Below, piece after piece: positions 1 to 5,132 of a stretch of 5,132 nucleotides of DNA. The stretch lies in contig JAABSF010000240.1 of the NCBI GenBank assembly GCA_011390535.1, positions 1 through 5,132 of the forward strand, written 5' to 3'. This DNA is from Deltaproteobacteria bacterium (GTDB lineage: Bacteria; Myxococcota_A; Polyangia; HGW-17; SLPX01). Position numbers and translations under genes: made by a program. How positions within the stretch are numbered: position 1 is the stretch's first letter; each line of letters opens with the position of its first letter. Below the pieces are notes generated by a model. The model did not search any database. It was not told the origin of the DNA and worked only from the letters and a program-made list of their open reading frames with translations.

Positions 1-1351
1 TCTTGGCGGCTTTTTTAGGGGAAGCCTTTTTTGCGGCTTTTTTGAGGGCTTTTTTCACAGTTTTCTTGATAGGCTTTTTTGACGCTTTCTTGGCAGCTTT
101 TTTAGGGGTCTTCTTAGAGCTTTTTTTGGAAGTGGCCTTTGCAGCCGATTTTTTTACTGTGCCCGATTTTTTTTGAGGGGAGCTTAGTCTCTTTACTTCA
201 TCGCGAAGGGCCGCGACTCTGTCTGTTCGTTCCCAAGTGAAATTTTTGCCCTTTCGGCCAAAATGACCATAAGCCGCTGTATCCGAATAGATGGGTTTAA
301 GTAAATCCAACTCTTCTACAATCACTCCAGGCCGGCAATCAAAGACCCCCTCTGCAGCTTTGGTCAGGATTTCATCATCGACTTTTCCAGTGCCGAAAGA
401 GCTCACCAGCAAGCTTACCGGTTTTGAGACACCGATTGCATATGCGAGCTGAACTTCGCAACGATCCGCCAACCCGGCGGCCACTATGTTTTTGGCCATG
501 TAACGTGTGTAATATGATGCTGAGCGATCAACTTTGCTGGGATCTTTTCCCGAAAAACATCCACCCCCATGACGGCCCCATCCACCATAGGTGTCTACTA
601 TAATTTTCCGTCCTGTAAGACCTGAGTCTCCCAGTGGACCGCCGGTAACGAATCGACCGGTGGGGTTTACGTAATACTTCGTATGGCGGTGAACCATCTT
701 TTTGGGAAGGATAGGATCTATGACCTCTTCCCGAACAGCTTTTTTAAGTTTGTTCCAGGAAATGTCAGGTGAGTGTTGTGTCGAAACGACCACGTTTTCG
801 ATACTCACAGGCTTGTTATCCACATATCTTATAGAGACCTGGCTCTTTCCGTCAGGCCGCAAAAACGGCAGCTTGCCGTTTTTACGGACTTTGGCCAGTT
901 GTTGACAGAGTTTGTGTGCCAACATGATGGTCATGGGCATCAACTCACGAGTTTCATTTACGGCATAACCGAACATCATGCCCTGGTCACCAGCGCCTTG
1001 ATCTTTCTTTGTGTATGCCCCTCGGCCTTCTACACCTCGGGCGATGTCCAGCGATTGTTGCTCGATAGCCGCCAATACGGCACAAGTTCGGTAGTCAAAG
1101 CCCATATCGGAGTTTACATAGCCGATTTTCTTTACCGTATCTCTTACAATTTTTGGGAGGTGTACATAAGTGGTGGTGGTGATTTCACCGGCGATGTTTA
1201 CATATCCTGTTTTTACAAGAGTTTCACACGCCACGCGACAATGTGGATCATCATTGATAATACTGTCTAAAACGGCGTCGGATATTTGATCACATACTTT
1301 ATCGGGGTGACCTTCGGTTACAGACTCAGATGTAAAAACGAACTCGCTCAT
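1..1351 (-). CDS. metK: S-adenosylmethionine synthetase with lysine-rich C-terminal tail (3' end outside window)
   Basis: Makes S-adenosylmethionine from ATP and methionine in the cytoplasm. Translating the minus strand from the ATG at 1351-1349 gives 450 codons with no stop before the window edge. Residues 1-389 read as a complete bacterial MetK. Visible motifs are the N-terminal TEGHPDK block with the catalytic His at 15, GAGDQG at 119-124, LTGRKIIVDTYGG with Arg248/Lys249, GGGCFSGKDPSKVDRSA in the phosphate/Mg-binding part, and the terminal AAYGHFGRKG...FTWERTD block ending with Trp373. Known bacterial MetK proteins are about 380-400 residues, so the catalytic part is full length. A GGAGG ribosome binding site lies 8 bases upstream of the ATG, which settles the start. 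The gene is divergent from sucC. The odd part is residues 390-450 and beyond, a Lys-rich extension described separately. Identity is certain; the true C-terminus is not visible. Confidence 0.97.
   Translation of the reverse strand, partial: MSEFVFTSESVTEGHPDKVCDQISDAVLDSIINDDPHCRVACETLVKTGYVNIAGEITTTTYVHLPKIVRDTVKKIGYVNSDMGFDYRTCAVLAAIEQQSLDIARGVEGRGAYTKKDQGAGDQGMMFGYAVNETRELMPMTIMLAHKLCQQLAKVRKNGKLPFLRPDGKSQVSIRYVDNKPVSIENVVVSTQHSPDISWNKLKKAVREEVIDPILPKKMVHRHTKYYVNPTGRFVTGGPLGDSGLTGRKIIVDTYGGWGRHGGGCFSGKDPSKVDRSASYYTRYMAKNIVAAGLADRCEVQLAYAIGVSKPVSLLVSSFGTGKVDDEILTKAAEGVFDCRPGVIVEELDLLKPIYSDTAAYGHFGRKGKNFTWERTDRVAALRDEVKRLSSPQKKSGTVKKSAAKATSKKSSKKTPKKAAKKASKKPIKKTVKKALKKAAKKASPKKAAK
2..184 (-). 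repeat. Histone-H1-like KKxx repeat tail of MetK
   Basis: Residues 390-450 of the MetK reading frame form a low-complexity basic tail. From residue 394 to 450, 26 of 57 residues are Lys and none is Asp or Glu; the rest are Ala, Ser, Thr, Pro, Gly and a few Val, Ile and Leu. Paired lysines recur every four residues from 409 to 442 (409, 413, 417, 421, 425, 429, 433, 437, 441), giving a KKxx pattern that corresponds to an imperfect 12-base DNA period. This composition resembles eukaryotic H1 C-terminal domains and bacterial tails such as those of AlgP and mycobacterial HupB. Binding to nucleic acid or another polyanion is inferred from charge only. The tail continues beyond the window, so its full length is unknown. 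Confidence 0.85.
167..174 (-). other. A8 homopolymer at the MetK body/tail junction
   Basis: The coding strand reads C followed by eight A and then TCGG, covering Gln393-Lys394-Lys395, immediately where the conserved MetK body gives way to the basic tail. Losing one A would put a TAA at 156-154 in frame and give a 398-residue protein of normal MetK length. Gaining one A would end the protein at a TAA after residue 412. Two A7 tracts follow at 149-155 and 121-127. The tract and the stops are seen directly; that slippage actually occurs is inference. Confidence 0.6.
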
Positions 1352-1359
1352 TTTAAAAA

Positions 1360-1366
1360 CCTCCAG
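1360..1366 (-). promoter_or_regulatory. metK ribosome binding site in a small hairpin
   Basis: The minus strand reads CTGGAGG here, 8 bases before the metK ATG, a strong Shine-Dalgarno sequence. It lies in a possible short hairpin, AACC-TGGA-GGTT, in which the last two bases of the site are paired. Four base pairs is weak, so the ribosome binding site itself is confident and the hairpin is tentative. Confidence 0.75.
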
Positions 1367-1456
1367 GTTCAAAGCTTTTCTTTTCCATTTGCACCGTTTT
1401 GGGTTCAAAAAGAAAAAGGATAAGACGGAAACAATTTGTCGGAATCGAGGCACAGT

Positions 1457-1483
1457 TTTTTACCTTAAGCGCCATAGTGTCAA
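1457..1483 (-). promoter_or_regulatory. Candidate sigma-70 promoter for metK
   Basis: The minus strand has a perfect TTGACA box (1483-1478), followed 15 bases later by TAAAAA (1462-1457), a poor match to TATAAT. Orientation and distance suit metK, giving a leader of roughly 100 bases. The -35 box is convincing; the -10 is weak and the spacing is short. No established SAM riboswitch core was recognised by eye in the resulting leader. Confidence 0.4.
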
Positions 1484-1501
1484 GTAATCCTTTTAGGAAA
1501 A

Positions 1502-1534
1502 ATTCTTAAGAACGAAAAAAAACGCTTTAAGAAT
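1502..1534. repeat. 8-bp inverted repeat with phased TTAAGAA copies
   Basis: ATTCTTAA (1502-1509) and TTAAGAAT (1527-1534) form a perfect 8-base inverted repeat around an A-rich spacer. The left arm is also part of a 10-base palindrome, TTCTTAAGAA (1503-1512). TTAAGAA therefore occurs in direct orientation at 1506 and 1527, 21 bases apart, about two helical turns. It lies just upstream of the candidate metK -35 box, so a regulator binding site is possible. In an AT-rich region chance remains a fair explanation. Confidence 0.4.
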
Positions 1535-1662
1535 CCAAAAGTTACCGGAAAAGGTTGTTAATAAGTTTCGGAATACAGCTTTAAAAAGGGTGTTTTTCTT
1601 TTTCGGTGATTTTTAACATGAAATCGGTGTGTGTTGTGTTTTGCATACTGTGTGACTTTGTG

Positions 1663-1724
1663 TTTGCACTGCGAACTTAGAAGCTTGATTACGACAAAAA
1701 GCGTTGCTAAGTTCCCATGCGAAA
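1663..1724. repeat. Long imperfect inverted repeat upstream of sucC
   Basis: GAACTTAG (1673-1680) and CTAAGTTC (1707-1714) are exact reverse complements. Outside them GCA (1666-1668) pairs with TGC (1718-1720), then TTT (1663-1665) with AAA (1722-1724) past one bulged base. Inside, AAGC (1681-1684) can pair with bases of GCGTT (1701-1705) with bulges. The structure ends 42 bases before the sucC ATG. It could be an operator dyad or a hairpin in the sucC leader; there is no T-run after it, so it is not a typical terminator. Confidence 0.5.
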
Positions 1725-1750
1725 GCAATCGATATGAATGGTATTTATCC

Positions 1751-1757
1751 AAGGGAG
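1751..1757 (+). promoter_or_regulatory. sucC ribosome binding site
   Basis: AAGGGAG lies 9 bases before the ATG at 1767, a good Shine-Dalgarno match and spacing that confirms the sucC start. Confidence 0.75.
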
Positions 1758-1766
1758 TTTTAAAAG

Positions 1767-2966
1767 ATGAAGATTCACGAATATCAAGCCAAAGAAATCT
1801 TGGCGGGCTTTGGAGTGAGAGTTCCACGGGGGCGTATGGTTGAGTCTGCTGAAGAAGCTGAAAAAGCTGCGGCTGAGCTGATGAAAGAGACAGGCTGCAA
1901 GGTTGTTGTAGTCAAGGCTCAGATTCATGCAGGAGGCCGAGGAAAGGGCAGGTTTAAAGAGCATGAAGACACCGGCGGCGTGAGTTTGGCTCAGACTGTG
2001 GGGCAAGCGAAAGAGTTGGCCGAAAAAATGCTCGGTAGCACGTTGGTTACTAAACAAACGGGGCCGGAGGGGAAAAAGGTGTCTAGGGTCTTGGTGGAAC
2101 AAGGCTTGGAGATAGTTGATGAGCTTTATGTAGGGATGGTGATCGATCGAACCAAAGAGCAAGCGGTTATGATGGCATCAACAGAAGGGGGAATGGAAAT
2201 CGAAGAAGTAGCGGCCCAACATCCCGAAAAGATAGTTGCCGAGCCGATTCATCCAACATTGGGGTTTGGTGGTTACGGAGGTCGAAAGACAGCAGCTAAG
2301 CTGGGTTTGAAAGGGGCCACTCTACGAAAAGCCGGTGTGTTGCTTTCTTCCTGTGCCAAGGCTTTTGAGGGCTTGGATGCTTCATTGCTGGAGATTAACC
2401 CCCTTATTTTGACAAAAGATGGTGATGTGGTTGCTCTGGATGCAAAGATTAATCTGGATGATAACGCAGACTTTCGTCATAAAGATCGCGAACAATTGCG
2501 AGATCCAAGTGAAGAAGATGCGGCTGAAGCTGAAGGCAGGAAATGGGATTTAAACTATGTTTCCATGGAAGGAAATATCGGGTGCATGGTAAACGGTGCC
2601 GGTCTGGCCATGGCTACGATGGACATAATAAAGCACCACGGCGGAGAGCCGGCCAATTTTCTGGATGTAGGTGGAAGTGCTCGAACCGAGCAGGTAGCTG
2701 CTGCATTTAAGATAATTACTCGTGATCCCAAGGTGCGAGCTATTCTTATCAATATCTTCGGAGGAATCATGCGCTGTGATGTAATCGCCGAAGGTGTGTG
2801 CAAAGCCGTGGAGGAAGTCGGGTTGAAGGTTCCTCTTGTGGTGCGGCTGGAAGGGACCAACGTAGATAAGGGAAAGAAGATTCTCGCTGAATCCGGGCTT
2901 CGTATAGTTACTGCGGCGGACATGGCCGACGCGGCTGAAAAGGCCGTGGAGGCAGCCCTTGCTTAG
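1767..2966 (+). CDS. sucC: Succinyl-CoA synthetase (ADP/GDP-forming) beta subunit
   Basis: Beta subunit of succinyl-CoA synthetase, which interconverts succinyl-CoA plus ADP or GDP and succinate plus CoA plus ATP or GTP in the cytoplasmic TCA cycle. The 399-residue protein begins MKIHEYQAKEIL, the classic N-terminus. It has an ATP-grasp nucleotide-binding half with the lysine and glycine loop KAQIHAGGRGKG (50-61), the Mg-binding region LLEINPL (Asn211) to LDAKINLDDNA (Asp225), and the C-terminal half with GNIGCMVNGAGLAM (269-282), GGEPANFLDVGG (292-303), INIFGGIMRCD (329-338) and VVRLEGTN (358-365). It is about 11 residues longer than the 388-residue E. coli protein, mainly through an insert after the glycine loop at roughly 61-69. 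Nucleotide preference cannot be read from the sequence. It precedes sucD on the same strand, as expected for its partner subunit. Confidence 0.98.
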   Translation: MKIHEYQAKEILAGFGVRVPRGRMVESAEEAEKAAAELMKETGCKVVVVKAQIHAGGRGKGRFKEHEDTGGVSLAQTVGQAKELAEKMLGSTLVTKQTGPEGKKVSRVLVEQGLEIVDELYVGMVIDRTKEQAVMMASTEGGMEIEEVAAQHPEKIVAEPIHPTLGFGGYGGRKTAAKLGLKGATLRKAGVLLSSCAKAFEGLDASLLEINPLILTKDGDVVALDAKINLDDNADFRHKDREQLRDPSEEDAAEAEGRKWDLNYVSMEGNIGCMVNGAGLAMATMDIIKHHGGEPANFLDVGGSARTEQVAAAFKIITRDPKVRAILINIFGGIMRCDVIAEGVCKAVEEVGLKVPLVVRLEGTNVDKGKKILAESGLRIVTAADMADAAEKAVEAALA

Positions 2967-3078
2967 GGTTTTAGATGTCACGGATGAAAAGCGGTAAAAG
3001 CTTTTAGGAGAAGCAGTAAATCAAGTAACAAGAACTCTGTGGGCGTTGCATCTGAACAAGGTTTGGAGGAAAAAGCCC

Positions 3079-3126
3079 ATGGAAAAACCTCTGAATGGAG
3101 GGTCGGCAAATGAGTATATGGTGTGA
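3079..3126 (+). CDS. Putative 15-codon upstream ORF overlapping the sucD start
   Basis: An ATG at 3079 opens a 15-codon frame (MEKPLNGGSANEYMV) ending with TGA at 3124-3126, 17 bases inside sucD in another frame. A strong GGAGG (3065-3069) stands 9 bases before this ATG, at least as good as the site serving sucD itself. The placement would allow translational coupling or a ribosome-mediated control of sucD, with the stop just past the sucD ATG. The peptide has no recognisable motif. The frame stays open upstream to 2998 but offers no better start. Ribosome binding site and overlap are seen; function is inference, and chance occurrence is possible. Confidence 0.3.
   Translation: MEKPLNGGSANEYMV
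3097..3101 (+). promoter_or_regulatory. sucD ribosome binding site choosing ATG 3110
   Basis: GGAGG stands 8 bases before the ATG at 3110. The in-frame ATG at 3095 has no such site at proper distance and would add MEGRQ in front of the conserved MSI-DKNT N-terminus, so 3110 is preferred. Confidence 0.7.
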
Positions 3127-3985
3127 CAAAAACACTCGGGTAGTTGTTCAAAATATAACCGGCCGTAATGGGAGATTTCATACGGCCACAATGTTGAATG
3201 ATGGAACAAAAATAGTAGCAGGCGCGGCGCCGGGTAAGGGTGGAGAAAAAGTCGAAGGCGTACCTGTCTTTGACACTGTCTTTGAAGCAGTGGAAAAAGA
3301 GGGCGCCAACGCTTCACTTGTCTTCGTACCGGCACCATTCGCGGCTGATGCAATATTGGAGGCTGCAGACGCAGGAGTAAACCTGGTGGTGGCCATAACC
3401 GAGGGCATTCCCACCTTGGATGTGGTTCGCATAAAGCCTCGTCTGGAAGAGTTAGGTGTTCGGCTGATAGGGCCTAACTGTCCGGGTATTATTACGCCGG
3501 GGCAGACAAAGCTGGGGATTATGCCGGCCTATATTCACACCTCGGGCAAGGTTGGGGTTGTCTCCCGTTCAGGGACCTTGACATATGAAGTGGTTCATCA
3601 ACTCACGGCATTGGGACTCGGACAAAGCACGTGTATTGGTATTGGAGGAGATCCCATTGTTGGCACGAATTTCATTGATGTCTTGGAGGCGTTTCAGGCC
3701 GATGATGAAACTGAGGCAATATTCATGATTGGAGAGATCGGTGGATCTGCAGAAGAGCGGGCCGCAGAGTTTATTGAAGAGAAAGTCACCAAACCGTTGG
3801 GCGCATTCATCGCCGGCCGGACAGCTCCTCCCGGTAAGCGAATGGGGCACGCCGGCGCAATAATCGCCGGAGGTAAAGGAACGGCGGCGGATAAAATAGC
3901 AGCCCTGGAGAAAGTTGGGGTTGAAGTGGCCCAGAGCCCCGCAGACATGGGTGATGCCATGAAACGGGCAATGTCGGCAAGATAA
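3110..3985 (+). CDS. sucD: Succinyl-CoA synthetase alpha subunit
   Basis: Alpha subunit of succinyl-CoA synthetase; it binds CoA and carries the histidine that is phosphorylated during catalysis. The 291-residue protein begins MSIWCDKNTRV, matching the family N-terminus. It has the CoA-binding Rossmann part with the TGRNGRFH loop, then TPG-like AAPGKGG, VPVFDTV, ITEGIPTLD and IGPNCPG, and the ligase half with VSRSGTLTYE, GIGGDPI-GTNFID, MIGEIGGSAEE (Glu209, matching E. coli Glu208) and MGHAGAIIAGG with the active-site His247 (E. coli His246). Length is normal. The 143-base gap after sucC is longer than usual for this pair and contains no clear terminator, so co-transcription is likely but not shown. 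Glycine 208-209 region and all catalytic residues are intact, so the enzyme should be active. Confidence 0.98.
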   Translation: MSIWCDKNTRVVVQNITGRNGRFHTATMLNDGTKIVAGAAPGKGGEKVEGVPVFDTVFEAVEKEGANASLVFVPAPFAADAILEAADAGVNLVVAITEGIPTLDVVRIKPRLEELGVRLIGPNCPGIITPGQTKLGIMPAYIHTSGKVGVVSRSGTLTYEVVHQLTALGLGQSTCIGIGGDPIVGTNFIDVLEAFQADDETEAIFMIGEIGGSAEERAAEFIEEKVTKPLGAFIAGRTAPPGKRMGHAGAIIAGGKGTAADKIAALEKVGVEVAQSPADMGDAMKRAMSAR

Positions 3986-3993
3986 AGGGTCTT

Positions 3994-4050
3994 ATGTTAA
4001 TCAAAAAAACAATCCCTCAAAAGTGGAAGAGCATGAAGTTCTCATTATGA
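3994..4050 (+). CDS. Putative 18-codon micro-ORF overlapping the rlmN start
   Basis: An ATG at 3994, 8 bases after the sucD stop codon, opens an 18-codon frame (MLIKKTIPQKWKSMKFSL) whose TGA at 4048-4050 overlaps the rlmN ATG at 4047 as ATGA, the usual form of stop-start coupling. AAAGGG at 3984-3989 could serve it, though the 4-base spacing is short. The peptide is basic with no known motif. If translated, it would deliver ribosomes to the rlmN start, which lacks a well-placed ribosome binding site of its own. If rlmN instead starts at GTG 4023, the frame is probably fortuitous. Confidence 0.25.
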   Translation: MLIKKTIPQKWKSMKFSL

Positions 4051-5105
4051 CTGAGAGTCTCAATGAATCCGGTGACGGTGTCTTTGATCCGTCGGCTCTT
4101 CCCTTGGAAGAATTGCGCACCCGTTGTGTATCTGAGCTTGGCTTACCTAAATATCGCGCCGACCAGATCTTTGCCTGGATTCACCGCCGTGGGGTGACTG
4201 ATATTTCCAAGATGACTGATCTCTCGAAAGAGCTGCGGGAAGATCTACTTCAAAAAGCTCGAATTCAAACGTTGAAAGCTGAAAAGATTCGGAAGACCTC
4301 TGATGGGGTTACAAAAGCGACGGTTCGCACGGTTGACGGGCACTTGGTGGAAACCGTGATCATCCCTGAAGGGGACAAAGTCACCCAGTGCATATCTACT
4401 CAGGTGGGGTGCCGTATGGGTTGTGGGTTTTGTGCTACCGCACAAATGGGGTTTACTCGCAACCTCACCGCCGGGGAGATCGTTGGGCAGGTTTCTCTGG
4501 GTAGGCAGTTGGCCGAAAAGACAGGTCAGAGGATTTCCAATCTTGTTTATATGGGGATGGGTGAACCTTTAGATAATTACGAATCAGTGCGAGATTCATT
4601 GTTGATACTATTGGACCCTCACGGCCAAGATTTTTCTACACGAAAAATTACAGTTTCCACCGCCGGGCATGTTGCTGGGTTGCAAAAACTCGCAGAAGAA
4701 TCATTTCAGATTAACCTGGCGGTTTCCATAAACTCGCCTACACAAGAAGTGCGTGCTCGTTTGATGCCCATTGCTCGCCGCTGGCCTCTTTCAGAGCTGA
4801 TGCAAGCTTTGCGTATTTTTCCTCTGCAGAAAAGACGGCGCATTACTGTTGAATATGTTTTGTTATCCGGGATAAATGACTCCCTCGAAGACGCCCGAAA
4901 CCTCGCACGGCTATTTCGAGGGATTCCGAGCAAAATAAACTTGATCAGGATCAACCCATTTTCCGGGTGTCCTTATATGCCGCCTTCCATGGAAGAAACA
5001 GAAAGATTTCAAGATTCGTTGCGGAGAGCAGGGTACACGGTTTTTTTGAGAAAAAGTCGTGGGGCGGAGATTCAAGCCGGCTGCGGGCAATTGGCAAGTG
5101 GCTGA
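4047..5105 (+). CDS. rlmN: Dual-specificity RNA methyltransferase RlmN (23S rRNA A2503 / tRNA A37, C2)
   Basis: Radical-SAM enzyme that methylates C2 of adenosine 2503 in 23S rRNA and, in characterised members, A37 of some tRNAs. From ATG 4047 the protein has 352 residues: an N-terminal RNA-binding part (LPKYRADQIFAWIHRRGV), the [4Fe-4S] cluster motif CRMGCGFC with Cys122, Cys126 and Cys129, then VYMGMGEPLDNY, TRKITVSTAG, NLAVSIN, and the C-terminal RKSRGAEIQAGCGQL. Cys346 in GCGQL and Cys115, seven residues before the cluster, match the E. coli Cys355 and Cys118 used in catalysis. A GTG at 4023 would add eight residues but has no ribosome binding site; ATG 4047 has GGAAGAG upstream, at a long 15-base spacing, so the start is uncertain. 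The protein ends only six residues after the catalytic Cys. Same strand and close to sucD, so possibly read from the same transcript. Confidence 0.96.
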   Translation: MTESLNESGDGVFDPSALPLEELRTRCVSELGLPKYRADQIFAWIHRRGVTDISKMTDLSKELREDLLQKARIQTLKAEKIRKTSDGVTKATVRTVDGHLVETVIIPEGDKVTQCISTQVGCRMGCGFCATAQMGFTRNLTAGEIVGQVSLGRQLAEKTGQRISNLVYMGMGEPLDNYESVRDSLLILLDPHGQDFSTRKITVSTAGHVAGLQKLAEESFQINLAVSINSPTQEVRARLMPIARRWPLSELMQALRIFPLQKRRRITVEYVLLSGINDSLEDARNLARLFRGIPSKINLIRINPFSGCPYMPPSMEETERFQDSLRRAGYTVFLRKSRGAEIQAGCGQLASG

Positions 5106-5132
5106 ATATGCTCCGGGGGGTTAAAGGGGCTT

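Larger units (their letters stand above)
1352..1766. other. Divergent intergenic region between metK and sucC
   Basis: This 415-base AT-rich stretch has no convincing gene. It should hold the promoters of both divergent transcripts. From left to right it contains the metK ribosome binding site, a pair of TTTGAACC copies on the minus strand (1373-1366 and 1409-1402), the metK TTGACA box, a cluster of TTAAG-containing dyads around 1502-1534, a G/T-rich stretch at about 1626-1666, a long imperfect inverted repeat at 1663-1724, and the sucC ribosome binding site. A possible plus-strand promoter, TTGATT (1685-1690), 17 bases, then TAAGTT (1708-1713) preceded by TGC, falls inside that inverted repeat, but the -10 matches only three of six consensus bases. 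Reading frames crossing the region have no recognisable product. Confidence 0.6.

Noticed and set aside
773..1270. 165-codon plus-strand open frame
   Set aside because: It lies wholly antisense to the conserved metK coding sequence, has no recognisable product and no good ribosome binding site, so it is a shadow frame.
1352..1455. SAM riboswitch in the metK leader
   Set aside because: No established SAM riboswitch core could be recognised by eye and the stems present are very short; a covariance-model scan would be needed to claim one.
1707..2162. 151-codon minus-strand open frame over the sucC start
   Set aside because: Antisense to conserved sucC codons and to its ribosome binding site; no family resemblance.
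2550..2981. Two overlapping minus-strand frames over sucC
   Set aside because: Both are antisense to highly conserved SucC motifs, and composition mirrors the sense gene.
2987..3005. Terminator after sucC
   Set aside because: AAAAGC and GCTTTT can form only a weak AT-rich six-base stem, and no T-run follows it; sucD follows on the same strand.
5106..5132. Start of a further gene at ATG 5108
   Set aside because: Only eight codons are visible, there is no clear ribosome binding site, and the G-rich sequence could equally be part of a terminator or leader.

Overview
The window is an ordinary bacterial chromosomal segment of moderate GC with well-separated, compact genes. It holds four recognisable genes: metK (minus strand, running off the left edge) and, divergently, sucC, sucD and rlmN (all plus strand). 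Nothing here fixes the phylum. The proteins look proteobacterial: SucC has the longer glycine-loop form that I associate with alpha- and delta-type proteobacteria, and a Lys/Ala-rich tail is the kind of extension seen in several proteobacterial lineages. A delta-type proteobacterium in the broad sense is my low-confidence guess. There are no mobile elements, CRISPR arrays, tRNA or rRNA genes.

Layout: positions 1-1351 encode S-adenosylmethionine synthetase on the minus strand. Its catalytic body is complete and ends near residue 389. The reading frame then continues without a stop for at least 61 codons as a lysine-rich, acid-free tail built on a four-residue KKxx rhythm, and leaves the window. 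An A8 tract on the coding strand sits exactly at the junction between body and tail. Positions 1352-1766 are a 415-base AT-rich divergent control region with a perfect TTGACA box facing metK, two dyad structures and good ribosome binding sites at both ends. Positions 1767-3985 are sucC and sucD, the beta and alpha subunits of succinyl-CoA synthetase, separated by an unusually long 143-base gap that contains a 15-codon micro-ORF overlapping the sucD start. Positions 4047-5105 are rlmN, the radical-SAM RNA methyltransferase. It follows sucD closely, and an 18-codon micro-ORF ends across its preferred start codon. The last 27 bases hold nothing that can be called.

How the genes relate: SucCD carries out the substrate-level phosphorylation step of the TCA cycle. 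MetK makes S-adenosylmethionine, and RlmN consumes it both as methyl donor and as radical source. The metK-rlmN link is therefore biochemical, but co-regulation is not shown by the sequence. The most unusual item is the histone-H1-like tail on MetK together with the homopolymer at its boundary. The two micro-ORFs that overlap the starts of sucD and rlmN are a secondary point of interest.
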